Notes: a model not told the origin generated them from the letters alone. Counted from the first letter of the stretch, positions 1 through 10,500 are shown. The stretch is 64,000 nucleotides of DNA from Amborella trichopoda (GCF_000471905.2 NW_006495906.1:2993779-3057778); one strand, 5' to 3'. Numbers and translations are program-made.

Positions 1-480
1 TATATATAAGGGGAGTGGATTCTAACTACGACGCCCACTCACTGACCGCTATAGTAAACCTCAATGGCTCAGATTAAATTTGGGCCGATCTGACAGTCAC
101 GACCTCATTTTGCGTTTGAATTTTAATTTTTTTCCTATAAATCCAAATCACTTAAAATTTTAGGCATGTGTTCGCACCTATTAAAAATATAAAAAAATAA
201 TTCTTGAAAAAAATTGATGAAAATACCCCCAAAACGTTTTGGCAGTATTTTGGTCAATTTATTTTATGTAAAATATTTTTTTGATATTTTTTCGTTGATT
301 TGCCTATTTTTGAAGAACATAGGCCTAAAATTTCAAGTGATTTAGATTTATAAAAAAAAAAATTAAAATTCAAACACTACCGGACATCCGTGATCATTAG
401 ATCGGCCCAGATTCAATTTGGGTTGTGGGCATTTACTGTAGCAGTATTCCCATGGGCGTACATAATCTTTTTCCTATATA
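1..480. mobile_element. Fold-back MITE-like element
   Basis: The first 200 bases and the last 200 bases are imperfect reverse complements around a centre near 244. Matching blocks include TTTGAATTTTAATTTTTTT (about 114-132) and its complement near 356-376, GGGCCGATCTGA (82-93) with its complement near 402-413, and AAATTTTAGGC near 158 with its complement near 319-330. The outer ends share a GATTCTAACTACG/GATTATGTACG type terminus and lie in TA-rich sequence. There is no coding capacity. This is the layout of a non-autonomous DNA transposon with long inverted repeats. The superfamily is uncertain because the target duplication cannot be separated from the surrounding TATATA tract. Confidence 0.6.
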
Positions 481-1220
481 TATATATATATATTGATTTA
501 TTTTTATATATATTGATTTATTTACATTAAATTTTTTTTTAAAAAAAGTCCGAAATCTTCTCTTTTATTGGCCGAAGCACCAAATTACTTCATTTTTTTC
601 ACCAAACTGAAGAAGACTTTGAAGCAAATCTGACAACATTGATTGAAACCAATGGCGTGGATTCCATGCCTTGCACTGAACAAAACCTGTCTTATTCCTC
701 CAAAACTGGTCTTGGGTCTTCTTTGTCGTTAGGTTCTAAATTTTGGGTACTCAAAGAGGAGGATAAGAGAACCTTCTTTTTACCTTAAGATATGGTATTT
801 GAGTGTTGAGAACATTGCCTAAAAGGAAAAAGAATATTATTAAGGAGAATAATCTCAGAAGAGAGATTGCACTAGCTTAGTTTGATATTCGATAATTGAA
901 GATGATATTCCTTAGGTTCTTCATATTCTTAAATACAATAAAAGATACTTGACTTGGCTACGATACCTCATACTAAATATCCATGATCTACTAACAACAA
1001 CTGGCCTCCTATTAAATAGCCATGATCCACTAATATCAGACTTCCTACTAAATAACCATGATCTACTAACAACAATTGACACTAACTTAACCTTAGACTC
1101 CAAGGTTACATTGACTTATTTAATTAAACTATCTATTCCTACTTACTAGGAACTGACTACATCCCACATTAAATATGTCTTGAATACGTAGGAAACAAAA
1201 ATAAATAAATTATCATATCA
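481..1220 (-). repeat. Probable 3' LTR part of old chromovirus J
   Basis: This AT-rich noncoding stretch lies directly after the polypurine tract of element J when read on the minus strand (tract at about 1221-1235, AAAGTGGGGAGGATTG-like). A retrovirus-type LTR would therefore begin at about 1220 with TGATATGATAA and run leftwards. Positions 981-1080 hold two and a half copies of a 36-39 bp direct repeat beginning CCATGATCTACTAACA. The outer LTR end could not be fixed, because the partner LTR is outside the window. No reading frame here looks real. Confidence 0.4.
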
Positions 1221-1594
1221 ATCCTCCCCACTTTGACGAACCTTGTCCACAAGGTTAGCTTCTGGAAATTTTTAGTGGATTTTTATAAGTAGCTCGCATG
1301 TTGTCCCTTGCCATTGTACCGATATCTCTGTGGCTGCTACATTCTAATGTTTAATCATTCTCCTATATAAAATCGCTTTAGGATATCGATGCAAAGACCC
1401 TTCTTCGATTAAAAGAGGCAATGTAGGATATGAATGCACATTTTGACTGATCTTCTTTTTCAGTTTAGAAACATGAAACGCTGATGTAGTTTGCTTCCTG
1501 TAGGTAACTCCAATTTGAATACTATTGTCCCCACCTTCTGCAGAATTTTCAAATGACCATAATATCTCATAGAGAGTTTCTGAGACTTTCAAAC
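1215..1594 (-). pseudogene. J integrase C-terminus plus chromodomain remnant
   Basis: Read on the minus strand, this encodes the distal integrase region of a Ty3/gypsy chromovirus. The segment reading FHVSKLKK (about 1455-1480) is the hallmark end of the integrase C-terminal domain. It is followed by a run resembling the plant chromovirus chromodomain, with a repeated Arg-Arg-Met-style start, a QW pair, and a KFPE...LVDK tail near 1236-1290. Frames are broken by several stops and shifts. The upstream part of the same protein continues after element A, at 16711 and below, so this is the third of three pieces of one disrupted gene. A polypurine tract follows at once. The chromodomain assignment rests on motif order only. 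Confidence 0.65.
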
Positions 1595-2760
1595 TGTTTG
1601 AACACATTTTTCAGCACCTTGGGTCCTCGATGCGAGATAAAGAGGAAGCCGGCTAATAAAGCCTTGACATACAGTGGAATTTTTGATAGTATCAGAATTT
1701 CCAAATATGGGCGAAAATCTTCCTAAGCACTTCAAAAAGCCACCTGCTAAGTTTCGTCGCAATCCGACATGTCAAAGGAAGTGAACACAAAGAACAATTT
1801 CAAAAAAATCAGCCTCTAGCACCTTGAAACAGACCCTGTAACTAGAACTCTATTTTCGGTGCGTCAAATTGCTGTGGGATCACCACTATTGGATCCGACA
1901 CGGTTGAAAATCCCTACGCGCAAAATTTCGACTTAATCGGGGGCTCCAGGACAAAGTTACGGGCAAAAGACTAAAAAGGGGTAGGCTGCACGCTATTCCC
2001 GTGCGACCTCCTTGCACCAAGTCACCATTAATGGTGACTATTTTCACAGTTTCGGTAGTAACTTTCAGATGTTATATCTCCCTCGTCCGGAGTTGGATCG
2101 CACTCAAATTTTGCGAGCATGTTCATCTCGTCAAGACGAGCATTTCGATATGTGGCACGCCCCGGGACAATGCCTGAGCAAGAAGAAAAACTAAAGAGAA
2201 GTTGCCGATGCGTAAAGGAGGTTACAGGAAAATCAGCAGTGACACGCCTCGCTCGAGCAGCCAAATCACGACGCTCGCGCATCGGATTGACGCGAGACCA
2301 GTTCCATCGCGTAAGGTGTGATGCTACGTCTGGCCGAACCTTGTACGTGATGAATTGTTGGATTTCACGTACGAAGTGGATAAAATTGCTGTAAATTTCG
2401 GCCGTCAGATTTTAGATTCCGGCCAAAAACCCAATATGACAAAATATTCGTTCGGGCACGAAATTTAGTTGCATTTTTTGCAACGCGATTGTGACGATAT
2501 GCTTAGTGTGATCCAAGGAAGAAATAGACGATCCGAAGTTTCCAAGATTTGTGCAAATTTCGAGTCGCATGATCGTGGCTTAAAAACACGATCAGTTATT
2601 CGAAGTTGATACCAAATTGATCGTTATGTCGAGCCCAATAATAAAGCAATTATCTTTTTACCAAAAAGGTGCCAGAACTACCCCAAATCAGTCATGGTAG
2701 ATCACGCACATGCTAGGGTAGCAGCAGGGACTGTTTTGAAATTTTATGAATTGTTGGGCA

Positions 2761-2841
2761 GGGGCAAAATCGTTATTTTGCCCCTATTTTTAGAATTTTT
2801 TTAATTTAGTTTAATTCTAATTTTCATCTTTATATATATAT
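2761..2841 (+). promoter_or_regulatory. LTR A promoter block: hairpin plus TATA box
   Basis: A perfect 10-bp stem (GGGGCAAAAT with ATTTTGCCCC, loop CGTT) lies at 2761-2784. A TATA box (TTTATATATATATG) follows at 2830-2841. The same pair recurs in the 3' LTR with a changed loop (13390-13413 and 13503-13511). The position in the LTR fits a polymerase II promoter at the U3/R border. The role of the hairpin is inferred. Confidence 0.55.
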
Positions 2842-3492
2842 GACATGATACCTGTACAAGGGACCTACTTTGCTTAATCAAATTTGGATCTTTTTTCATT
2901 GTTGAGTCACGTTTTGAGAGAGAGAGGAAGGCGAGAAATTTTGGAGGCAGTACCTCTGGGCTTAACGTAAATCTCTTTCTTTCTCTCTCTTTATCTCTCT
3001 TCTCTTTGTCTCTCTTTATCTCTCTTCTCTTTGTCTCTCTTTTCCTCTCTCTTTCTCTCTCCTCTTTCACATATGGTGGAACCTATTGCCGTCGTGTTTC
3101 ACTCTTTTTCTCTTCGTCCCTCTTTCCTTCCTTTGTGGTCTCACATGATAACGACCCTCATCTTTTCCCTTCTTTGTGGTTCTTCACTACCACAACTTTT
3201 TCCCCACTTTCCTTGTGGTCCAGGATGACTACCATTTCTTTCTTTTCTTATTCTTTTATTATTTGCACGTCCACCTGCTCCATGTACACCCTTGGGTCCA
3301 CCTCCTCCTCCTTTTTCTGGTAGTCCCTCATGTCTACATCCCTTTATCTTCTTTTTCTGTGATCCCTCACACCACCTCCTGTGATCCCTCACACTACCTC
3401 TATTATGCACCCTCGTATTCCATTTTCCCTCTCACAGTCCGTTGTCCCGCATGACCACCATCTCCCAAAACCATCCTTCCTATGGCCGTCTA

Positions 3493-3627
3493 GAAACCAT
3501 CGTTCTCATCGAAACCATCCTTCCTACTGCCATCTGTGAAACCATCGTTCTCATCGAAACCATCCTTCCTACTGCCATCTGTGAAACCATCGTTCTCATC
3601 GAAACCATCCTTCCTATTGCCACATCC
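3493..3627 (+). repeat. 45-bp tandem repeat, three copies, in LTR A
   Basis: Three successive 45-bp units begin at 3493, 3538 and 3583 with GAAACCATCGTTCTCATCG. The first two are identical and the third diverges at its end. The matching place in the 3' LTR carries 27-30 bp units instead, so the array was remodelled after insertion or differed in the parent copies. Confidence 0.8.
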
Positions 3628-4789
3628 TTCTTATTGCCGTATGTGAAACCGTCCTTCCTATCGCCGCCTGTGCAACCCACCGTACCGCTGTCAAAACCTT
3701 ATCGCCATGCGGGTAATAAACCCTATTGCCGCACGTGAACCAACCCTTATCGTCAGCTGTGCGTAACTTCTACCACCCGGCTGAGCCCTCTTCCTCTCTC
3801 CCCAACCTGGCTGTTGCCCTCACGTGGTGATGCACCGAAGATTAGTCTCGATCCCTATCAACAGTCAGTAGCCCCTTGTGACTTCCATTAGCATCATTAA
3901 GACCTCGTCTCGTATCCCTGCCATTCCCAACTACTCCACTTCTTTCTCTCTCTAACTTCCTGCAGCCATGAGGCAACCTCGGAAGCCACGACCTTTCTCT
4001 CTCCATCACACCACAGCTGCACCCCAGATCACCACCTTCTCTCTAATCCTCTGCCACCATTCCCAATTCACTGCTGCCTCTATCCTACCATCTCTCTTCC
4101 CTCCAGCTACCACCACACCTTCTTCCTCAAACCACCCATGATTAACCCGAGCACTCCCACTTTCTTTCTCCTTCTGCTCCTCTCTTCTTCATTTCACTGT
4201 CACCCATGACCAGGCCCCGATCTTGCCTACCGCATGAAATTGCCGCTGCAGCAGCCACCCCTTTCATTCACTGCTTTCTCTCCGCCACTTGCAGCTCGCC
4301 ATCTCCACCCACCTAATCCTCTGCTGCTCAACTAGCTCCGCTACTTGCCCTCAGCTGTCTCCCTCAGCCTTCTCCTCCAATTCCTGTCACTGCCATCCTC
4401 CTTTCTCCCCATCTTCTTCGCTGTGGCCAACCTCACTCGCTTAACTGCGACCATCACCACCAGCCTGCTCCTCTCTTCTTCACTTCCACTCATCTGCAAC
4501 CAAACCGCTCCCTCTTTTTGCAATCTGCGTCCACCTTCTGCTCTCCGCTCTCTGCAACTTCCCATTTTCTCTCTCTAAGTCCCCCGAACATAACCCAATC
4601 TCCCCTTTCAAGTTCTTTCTTTTCGTTTTAGTTTTCATTAGTTTTCGTTTCGTTTCATCTCCTCCATACCCATTATTTTGTCCTTATCTAACCTTCCCAC
4701 CATTAACCGAACAACCCAACAAAAGGTGCTCGCTCTCTCTCTCTCTCTAAACTAATCGATACCCAAATAACCTAATAAACGAGCCCTCC

Positions 4790-5200
4790 CCTTCTCTTGA
4801 CTAACTTAACATCTTTTCTTTATTATTTTCATTATTATTTTATTTTATGTAATCTCACTTATTTTATTTATTTCACTTTAATTTATTTCATGCCAGTTTC
4901 GTTTATGCCATCTTCGCCTATCTTATTTTATTTACTTCATTCATCTTTTTATTTATTTATTTATCTTAATTAATCTTTATTTTATTTATTTTATTTACAT
5001 CATTTATTTTATTTTATTTCATTTTATCCCTTTTATTTTATCTTCCTTTACTTCATTTCATTTTAATTTATTCATTTTATTTTTATTTCAATCGAAGTCC
5101 ATCTTTTAATCTTATTGTATTTTAATTCATCTCTCTCATTTTCATTTTTCATCATACTTATTCCATCATCACTTTTATTTTACCTTCGTCTTTTCTAGAA
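4790..5200 (+). repeat. TTTTATTTA-type low-complexity tract in LTR A
   Basis: The sequence is made almost only of TTTTATTT and TTATTTCA words. It has no coding potential. The same tract, longer, is at 15440-16010 in the partner LTR and at 63650-64000 at the window end. Confidence 0.8.
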
Positions 5201-5583
5201 GACCTCGTGAGAGTTAATCTAGTCTTTACCTCTCTTTTTCATATTCTTTGCTTTTTGACCAGAGGCTAGCTGAGTCTTGTGCTGTGGTGCTAGTTTTGTT
5301 GTTGAGCAGTATTACCACCGTGCCGGTCTGAGTTACCGTGCCCGTCTTGCTACCACGTCAGACTCACCATCGCGCCAGACTGGTCGGTGTTGGTTTGGCC
5401 TTCGAGTAGTATTGCCGCCGTGCCCGGTCTGACGTACCGTGCCCGTCTTGCTACCACCTCAAGTCAGTCACCGTACTAGTCTAGCCACTGAGCTAGCCTA
5501 GCCGCCCGATCAAACTTCTTCTCTCACTTTCACTTCACCCCGTAACAAGGTAGGGGACCTGTGCCCCACTTGTTTGTACTTCT

Positions 5584-5632
5584 AATGTGTGTGTGCGTGT
5601 GTGTGTGTATGTGTGTGTGTATGTTTGTAAGA
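5584..5632 (+). repeat. GT microsatellite in LTR A U5
   Basis: An interrupted (GT)n run lies in the U5 part of the LTR. A shorter (GT)n run occurs at the equivalent place in the 3' LTR (about 16399-16413). Confidence 0.85.
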
Positions 5633-5740
5633 AAAGAGAAATAGATCAAAGGAGGTGATTCCAAATCGGACTTAAGCCAGGGGCCATTCCAACGTGATTT
5701 AAGAGGGCGCCCATGCGAGCTAGACCGAGCATGTCACGAA

Positions 5741-5760
5741 CCCCCACAAGGTAAGTCCCG
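5741..5760 (+). other. Possible 5' splice site in U5 of LTR A
   Basis: ACAAG then GTAAGTCCC (GT at 5751) is a near-perfect plant splice donor. It sits in the transcribed U5 or leader region and is kept at the matching places in the 3' LTR (GT at 16537) and the C LTR (GT at 39963). Whether it is used is unknown. Confidence 0.3.
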
Positions 5761-5922
5761 CCTCGCAATCCTAATTCCTCTCTCATCAGTTGGTACGCCT
5801 GCCCATGTCTTCTTTACGTGGTTCTCGAGAGAGCGATCTCAGGTCCCGAGTCTATCTTGTACCCGGAACCATGCCACCAGGTCAACCGGACGAAAGGGCG
5901 AGATCGAGGCACCTAACCAGCT

Positions 5923-5940
5923 TGGTGACTCCACTGGGGA
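5923..5940 (+). other. Primer binding site of element A
   Basis: TGGTGACTCCACTGGGGA begins four bases after the 5' LTR end. The same type of site, TGGCGACTCC..., follows the 5' LTR of C. Tat/Ogre-lineage plant elements carry primer sites of this type. I recall them as matching a tRNA other than initiator Met, probably Arg, but did not verify this. Confidence 0.7.
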
Positions 5941-6480
5941 TACACTACCCCATCGTTGGATCGTTCTTATTTGACTTTCCTTTCTTTTTATTCCTGCTCA
6001 CCATACACACACCTATCTTTGGGGTTGCTCAACCCCTTCATCCGAGTCGGGGGTTTCGTAATCCCCACACTTGTGAGTCTTCATCGGGAACAGGTTCGGC
6101 AAACCTCGTTCCCGAACTTTCTCTTGAGCCTGTGTCACGCTCCCATGTCATCACCTGGAAAGAGGTGAGGATGGATCTAAAAGTCCCTCGCTCCCTACTT
6201 TCTTGCGATGGTGGACCCTCCACCAACGCATCCTGCATTGGTGGCACACATGCCACCACACACAACACGCACCCTACTACTTGTAACTCACTTCCCGGTC
6301 CCACTGCTCGGGGCAGCCCCTCCCTCTCCCTCAACCGGTAGTTCATTTGCTGTTGCCCCTATGGGTTGCCGCGAGTCTACCCCTCATTCTCTATCGCCAT
6401 GGGCACCTGTAACAGGATGCTTGATACCAGGAGGCGGCTCTGAAGCCACCACCTCACACACACCTATCAAAGCTAGTGGA
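5941..6480 (+). other. Element A leader region
   Basis: This transcribed leader or gag 5' region has moderate GC content and is open in several short frames (5790-6341 and 6208-6648). None of these has a recognisable domain, and the frame from 5790 begins inside the LTR. In E and C the equivalent region also runs into gag N-terminal sequence, so some of it may once have been coding. No function can be assigned. Confidence 0.4.
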
Positions 6481-6975
6481 CCATCCATTCTAGCTGCACC
6501 TCAGGGCAACCTGCAGGTTATCTTGGGACACTGTCAGGGTTTAGGTCTTCTTGGACTTGGCCCTACACCTCTTTTGTATGCACACTCCACCACTCGGGGC
6601 AACCCTCAAGTGTCCTCGGGATACTGCCAGGGTTCAGGTCTTCTTTGACTTGGCCCTGCACCTCTTTTGCATGAACACTGCACCACTTGGGGCAACTCTC
6701 AGGTTACCTTGGAACACTGTCCGAGTTCAGGTCTTCTTGGACTTGGCCCTGCACATCCTTTGCATGCACACTGCACTACTCGGGGCAACCCTCAGGTTTC
6801 CTCGGGACACTGTTAGGGTTCGGGTATTCTTGGACTTGACCCTACACATCCTTGGGGCAACCCTCAGGTTACCTCGGAACACTGTCAGGGTTCAGCTCTT
6901 CTTGGACTTGGCCCTGCACATCCCTCGCATATGCACTGCACTACTCGGGGCAGCTTTATTGCTGCGCCTGCCCGA
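6480..6975 (+). repeat. 93-bp (31-codon) tandem repeat in element A
   Basis: About five diverged copies follow one another. Three full ones are 93 bp and keep one open frame from 6551 to 7033. Each unit encodes a segment starting DLALH, then a CMHT-like word, LLGATLR and ending RVQVFL. A 31-codon period that stays in frame is compatible with a once-coding repeat in the gag N-terminal region, but the fourth copy is shortened and no known domain is recognised. Confidence 0.7.
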
Positions 6976-7194
6976 GAATACGAAGGGGAATCTCCTAGTC
7001 CACGTTCCCAGCACCTGCTTGTTCACTCTATGAGGGATGGTCATATGGGCATTCCGTCAGACACATTTGCTCATGGCACTGGGCCTCTTAAGGCCGTACA
7101 TATTGCTTGAGCCTGGGTTGACCACCAGGTCACCCAAAGTCCTTCTGTAGAGGGTGCACAAGCGCCAATCCTCCCACCCTCTTAGAGCACAACC

Positions 7195-8990
7195 GTGCAA
7201 TGTGCACACATGCACAGATCCAAAACTTCCCCTAGTTCTGAGGGCGAAGAAGAGGACACCATGGAAGACTTCACTGCCGAAGACGAAAGCCCTTTCTTTC
7301 CCCTAACTCCCCTTGATGCGGATGATGTTGGAAAAACATGGGATAAGGAGAATACCAAAACGGTTACGTGGGGTATGATGAAGCTAGTTATCTATGAAGA
7401 TCCAAGTCCCACTCGGGGCAAGGACGAATCTACGAGCAGGGCAAAGAGCCAGTCTGACCCTAGTGACCCCATCAATCTTGAGCCAATTGTACAATTAGAC
7501 AACCGAACCCATTTCGGGTCAGGGCACTGAGAGCAATGGCTTCTTCGAGCAGACTGTGCTTGGGGTAGCTCGTGGGTCTGAATTAATTTCCCTAGACTCA
7601 TTTTAAGCCCGAAGGCACTGCTCCGAGGCAGCCCCAGTTCTTCAAGTGAAATGGAAGCCGAACCCACCGAGGGTGTTGCCCATGATCCCTTGGTGGTGAA
7701 AAGTTTGAACCATGAAGAGATAGGTTCACTTCCCATAATGTAAAAGAATAATCCATCAGCTCCCCTCAAAGTTTGCCTTGACATCCCGGCTCCTCAAGAT
7801 GAAGTTGAAGAAAAAACTGATACTGTTGAGCCGCGGCAAGGGCTTGAAAAACCCATTGTTGAGATCGACCTTCAGAATAAGAAGGGACCCTGCCATTGGC
7901 CACTTTCCTTCCGTCTTTCCAGGGATTCATCACTTAATCTTGGACACGTGATGAACGGCCATCTACTCTCGTTAGCCCTAATGATGCTACTTCCCTTGAC
8001 ATTCTTACCTTTGATGAGAACTCGTCACTCTCATCCAAGGAAAGCTCCTCCCCAGTACAGAATGGAACGAGCTTTGCCTCCCCTAATGCCTAGCTCTATT
8101 CAAGTGGATCCTCCATGCCCTAAGAATGCCACGGCTCCCTGCAAAGCCAATTGTCTGCTCTCCTCATGTCATGAATGCCTCATGTATCCTCTCGAGGATG
8201 ATGATGGAGGCTTGCCGTCCTATGAGAAGTTTGGGTTCTCTTTTAATTGTAAGGAGTCCTCAAGTATAGCTAGAATTGAAGCCGTCGTGATCAGTGAAGT
8301 ACCATAAGCTTATGAAGATGAAATTGCCAAGCTTAAGGCAGTTACATACCGAGATGAGGTCGAAAGATGAAATGATAGAAACCTTGCGTCAAGCAGTACA
8401 GAAGCCTCATAAGCTTGAGCGTATCCCCTCGGGGCACCAAGCCCTATTTACCGTCTTCCAAGCGCCGCTCCCGGACATCGAAACAAGGCCATCAAGTGAT
8501 GAACTACTCCCACCCTCACGTCCCTCATTGCCAGTCCCGTCTCCATCTTTTCTTTAGATTGGGAACAGAGGACTAGTAAAAAGCATGGTGGCCAAAGCAT
8601 CAAAAGGATGCGATGCCTCAGTGACAGGAAAGCTGAATCACTACTAGAAATCTCCCCCAGCTTATGATGATCAGAATCTATTGCCACAAGAAGAACCAAG
8701 ACTCGATGTCCACAAGAACAAAATTAAGCATTTCCCAATAAAAAGCCGACACAAGAGTTATTCATTTGAAAAGTGCATGATCCTCAAGTTGTTTGAAACT
8801 CTCTTATCAAAGGGGGTGATTGAACTACCTGCGTCGAAAAGATCGGATGAAGTCGGGAGGGATGACGAGCCCAATTATTGCCAATATCATAGGAGACTTG
8901 GTCATAGCACTTTGGGGTGTTGTGCCGTCGGGACATCATCAAGAACTTCATAGACATGGGAAAATTGAACTTGGGGTCTGATTCCACGCG
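7195..8990 (+). pseudogene. Element A gag remnant (Tat-type)
   Basis: Several short frames (7195-7530, 7948-8307, 8294-8557 and 8681-8953) together form a decayed gag. The best part is 8681-8990: a segment like the gag of C (FEK...LKLFETLLSKGVIELP), then YCQYHRRLGHSTLGC, the Cys-His motif seen in C at about 42980-43020. A frameshift near 8921 interrupts the motif. In the next frame RRDIIKNFIDMGKL continues, matching LKDIIKALI of C. The earlier frames are acidic or serine/proline-rich. The stretch near 8330-8400 (SLRQLHTEMRSKDEMIETL) looks like a coiled coil. The central gag domain found in C (42275-42530) is not seen. A once packaged particles, presumably, but this copy cannot. No pol follows. 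Confidence 0.6.
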
Positions 8991-8999
8991 TGATCCCGT

Positions 9000-9330
9000 G
9001 CCACACAACAGTCTAAATGCACGGTCCTAAACTGCATGGTCCAAACTATACGACCTTAAACTGTAGAGGAGGTCTAGTTGCATGATCTTAAACTGCATGG
9101 TCCTAGCTGTATGACTTTAAACTGCATAGCCACGGTCCAAGCTATAAGACTCTAAACTATAGCACACGTCCTAGTGGCACGACATTAAACTGCATATCAT
9201 ATATGGTCTCGGAGGCAAGACCTTAAACATGCCCTTAGGTCTAGGTGGATGACCTTAAAATACATCAAATTGATGGTCATGGTGGCATGACCTTAAAAAC
9301 GATTCTGCAAAAAGAGACATGACGAAAACC
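9000..9330 (+). repeat. Dispersed ~30-bp repeat array, first block
   Basis: The core word is a variant of GGTCCAAACTATACGACC followed by TTAAACTG. It recurs at roughly 25-45 bp spacing with many substitutions (GCATGGTCC, GTATGACTTTAAACTG, GGCACGACATTAAACTG). The same array type is present at 10500-10740, 50700-51110 and 51440-51540, in the 3' noncoding part of both A and C. It is noncoding. Confidence 0.75.
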
Positions 9331-9640
9331 CACAAGGGCGTAATGGGAAAAAATGTCAAGAAAAATGATGGCGGACACGGTGTGCACCCCAAAGGCCACC
9401 ATGAGTAAAATATGTCAAGAAAAAAGAAGAGAAAGAAAAGATGGGCATAGTGAAAACCCGCAAGGGCACTATGGGCAAAAGTGTAGAAATAAAAGGGATG
9501 TGGTGAAAACCCTTTGGGGCATTCCCTCTCAAATGACGGGTGTGCTGATCTTGCCTTATGGGATCATACAAGTAAAAATGTCTCACGTCCATGTAGCAAG
9601 ATGTTAAACTGCATGACATATAGTCCATTCGCACGACTAT
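9310..9640 (+). repeat. GTGAAAACCC(N)AAGGGCA dispersed repeats
   Basis: Copies of a roughly 60-bp unit carry GAAAACCCGCAAGGGCACTA, then a GGGCAAAA or AAAAATGTCAAG word (near 9320, 9390, 9450 and 9505). The family recurs at 10745-11050 and 51540-51840, always next to the preceding array. It is noncoding. Confidence 0.6.
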
Positions 9641-9709
9641 AAACAACTTCCCTTTCCTACATGTCTCGATGGGGTTACCGCATGACACCCTCCTACATAT
9701 CCCCTACTA

Positions 9710-10040
9710 CATCCTTTTTCACCGCCACGAGTGTTCACCGCTGCGCGTGTTCCCCCTTCACCGCCGAGGGTGTTTTCACTGACGCGAGTGTTCACCGCCG
9801 TGGGTGTTTTCACTATCGCAGGTGTTTTCATTACCGCGGGTGTTTTCACTACTGTGAATGTTCACTGTCACGGGTGTTTTCACTACCGCGAGTGTTTGCC
9901 GCCGTGAGTGTTCCTCACTGCCGCCATTGTTCACTACCGCGAGTCTTTTCCATCGCCGCACGTGTTCCTTGTTCACCTCCGTGTGTGTTCCTTCATCGCC
10001 GAGCATGCTACTGCCATGCGTGCTTCATCATCGAGCATGC
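9710..10040 (+). repeat. 15-18 bp GC-rich minisatellite
   Basis: About 18 imperfect units of the type CCGCGGGTGTTTTCACTA run through this stretch. On the minus strand the period gives a KTPAV(M/N)-like peptide, which is an artefact of the repeat. The array is absent from the matching part of element C, so it is specific to this copy or subfamily. Confidence 0.75.
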
Positions 10041-10500
10041 TATTGTCGTGCGCAATCTCAAGACATGCTCTCCTACTGTCGAGCATGTCATCGATGTACA
10101 CGTCCCATCATTATCCCCAGTAGGAATTACACCTGTGCCGCAGCCCATCATCCCCAGTGGAGTTAGGTGTATGTCAATAAAAAAGTCATGCTTACCTCTT
10201 CAATCCCCAGTAGGTCTGTTCTGCACTAAGCTATCTTATCCTCAGGGAGTCGGGTCACCTTTCATAAACCTATTCTCCATGGAGTCTCATCTTTCACCCC
10301 GAGAGATGGAGTCTCATCTTTCTCCCCTAGAGATTCACACTTGCCCCCCTAATCCCCAGTGAAGTCTGCTTCCGTTTGCCACGCCTCGTTGGACCACCAT
10401 CTCCATTTGAGCCCTCTGGTTTTGTATGGCCTTAACCAATTTATCCTCAGGGAGTCGGATTGCCATCCACAGACCTATTCCCCATGGAGCTCCACCTACA
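10041..10500 (+). other. Element A 3' noncoding region with spaced CCCCAGT words
   Basis: No gene is seen. The words TCCCCAGT(G/A)G, CAGGGAGTCGG and TCCATGGAG(T/C)T recur at 50-70 bp intervals. The same words in the same order occur in element C at 50440-50710, which shows that the two elements share a 3' region. Confidence 0.6.

Larger units (their letters stand above)
1595..5919 (+). repeat. 5' LTR of element A
   Basis: This 4.3 kb LTR aligns along its length with 12188-16706. In order it holds a conserved U3 start, a promoter block (hairpin 2761-2784, TATA 2830-2841), a CT-rich tract (2970-3065), a 45-bp tandem repeat (3493-3627), a pyrimidine-rich middle, an AT-rich tract (4790-5200), and a conserved U5 that includes a GT microsatellite (5584-5632) and the terminal block ending GCACCTAACCA. 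Reading frames inside it are products of the CT-rich composition. Confidence 0.9.

Noticed and set aside
5790..6341. 183-codon frame
   Set aside because: It begins inside the LTR, crosses the primer site and has no recognisable domain.
9000..9330. CRISPR-like regular repeats
   Set aside because: The units are diverged, have no uniform spacers and lie in a plant retrotransposon.
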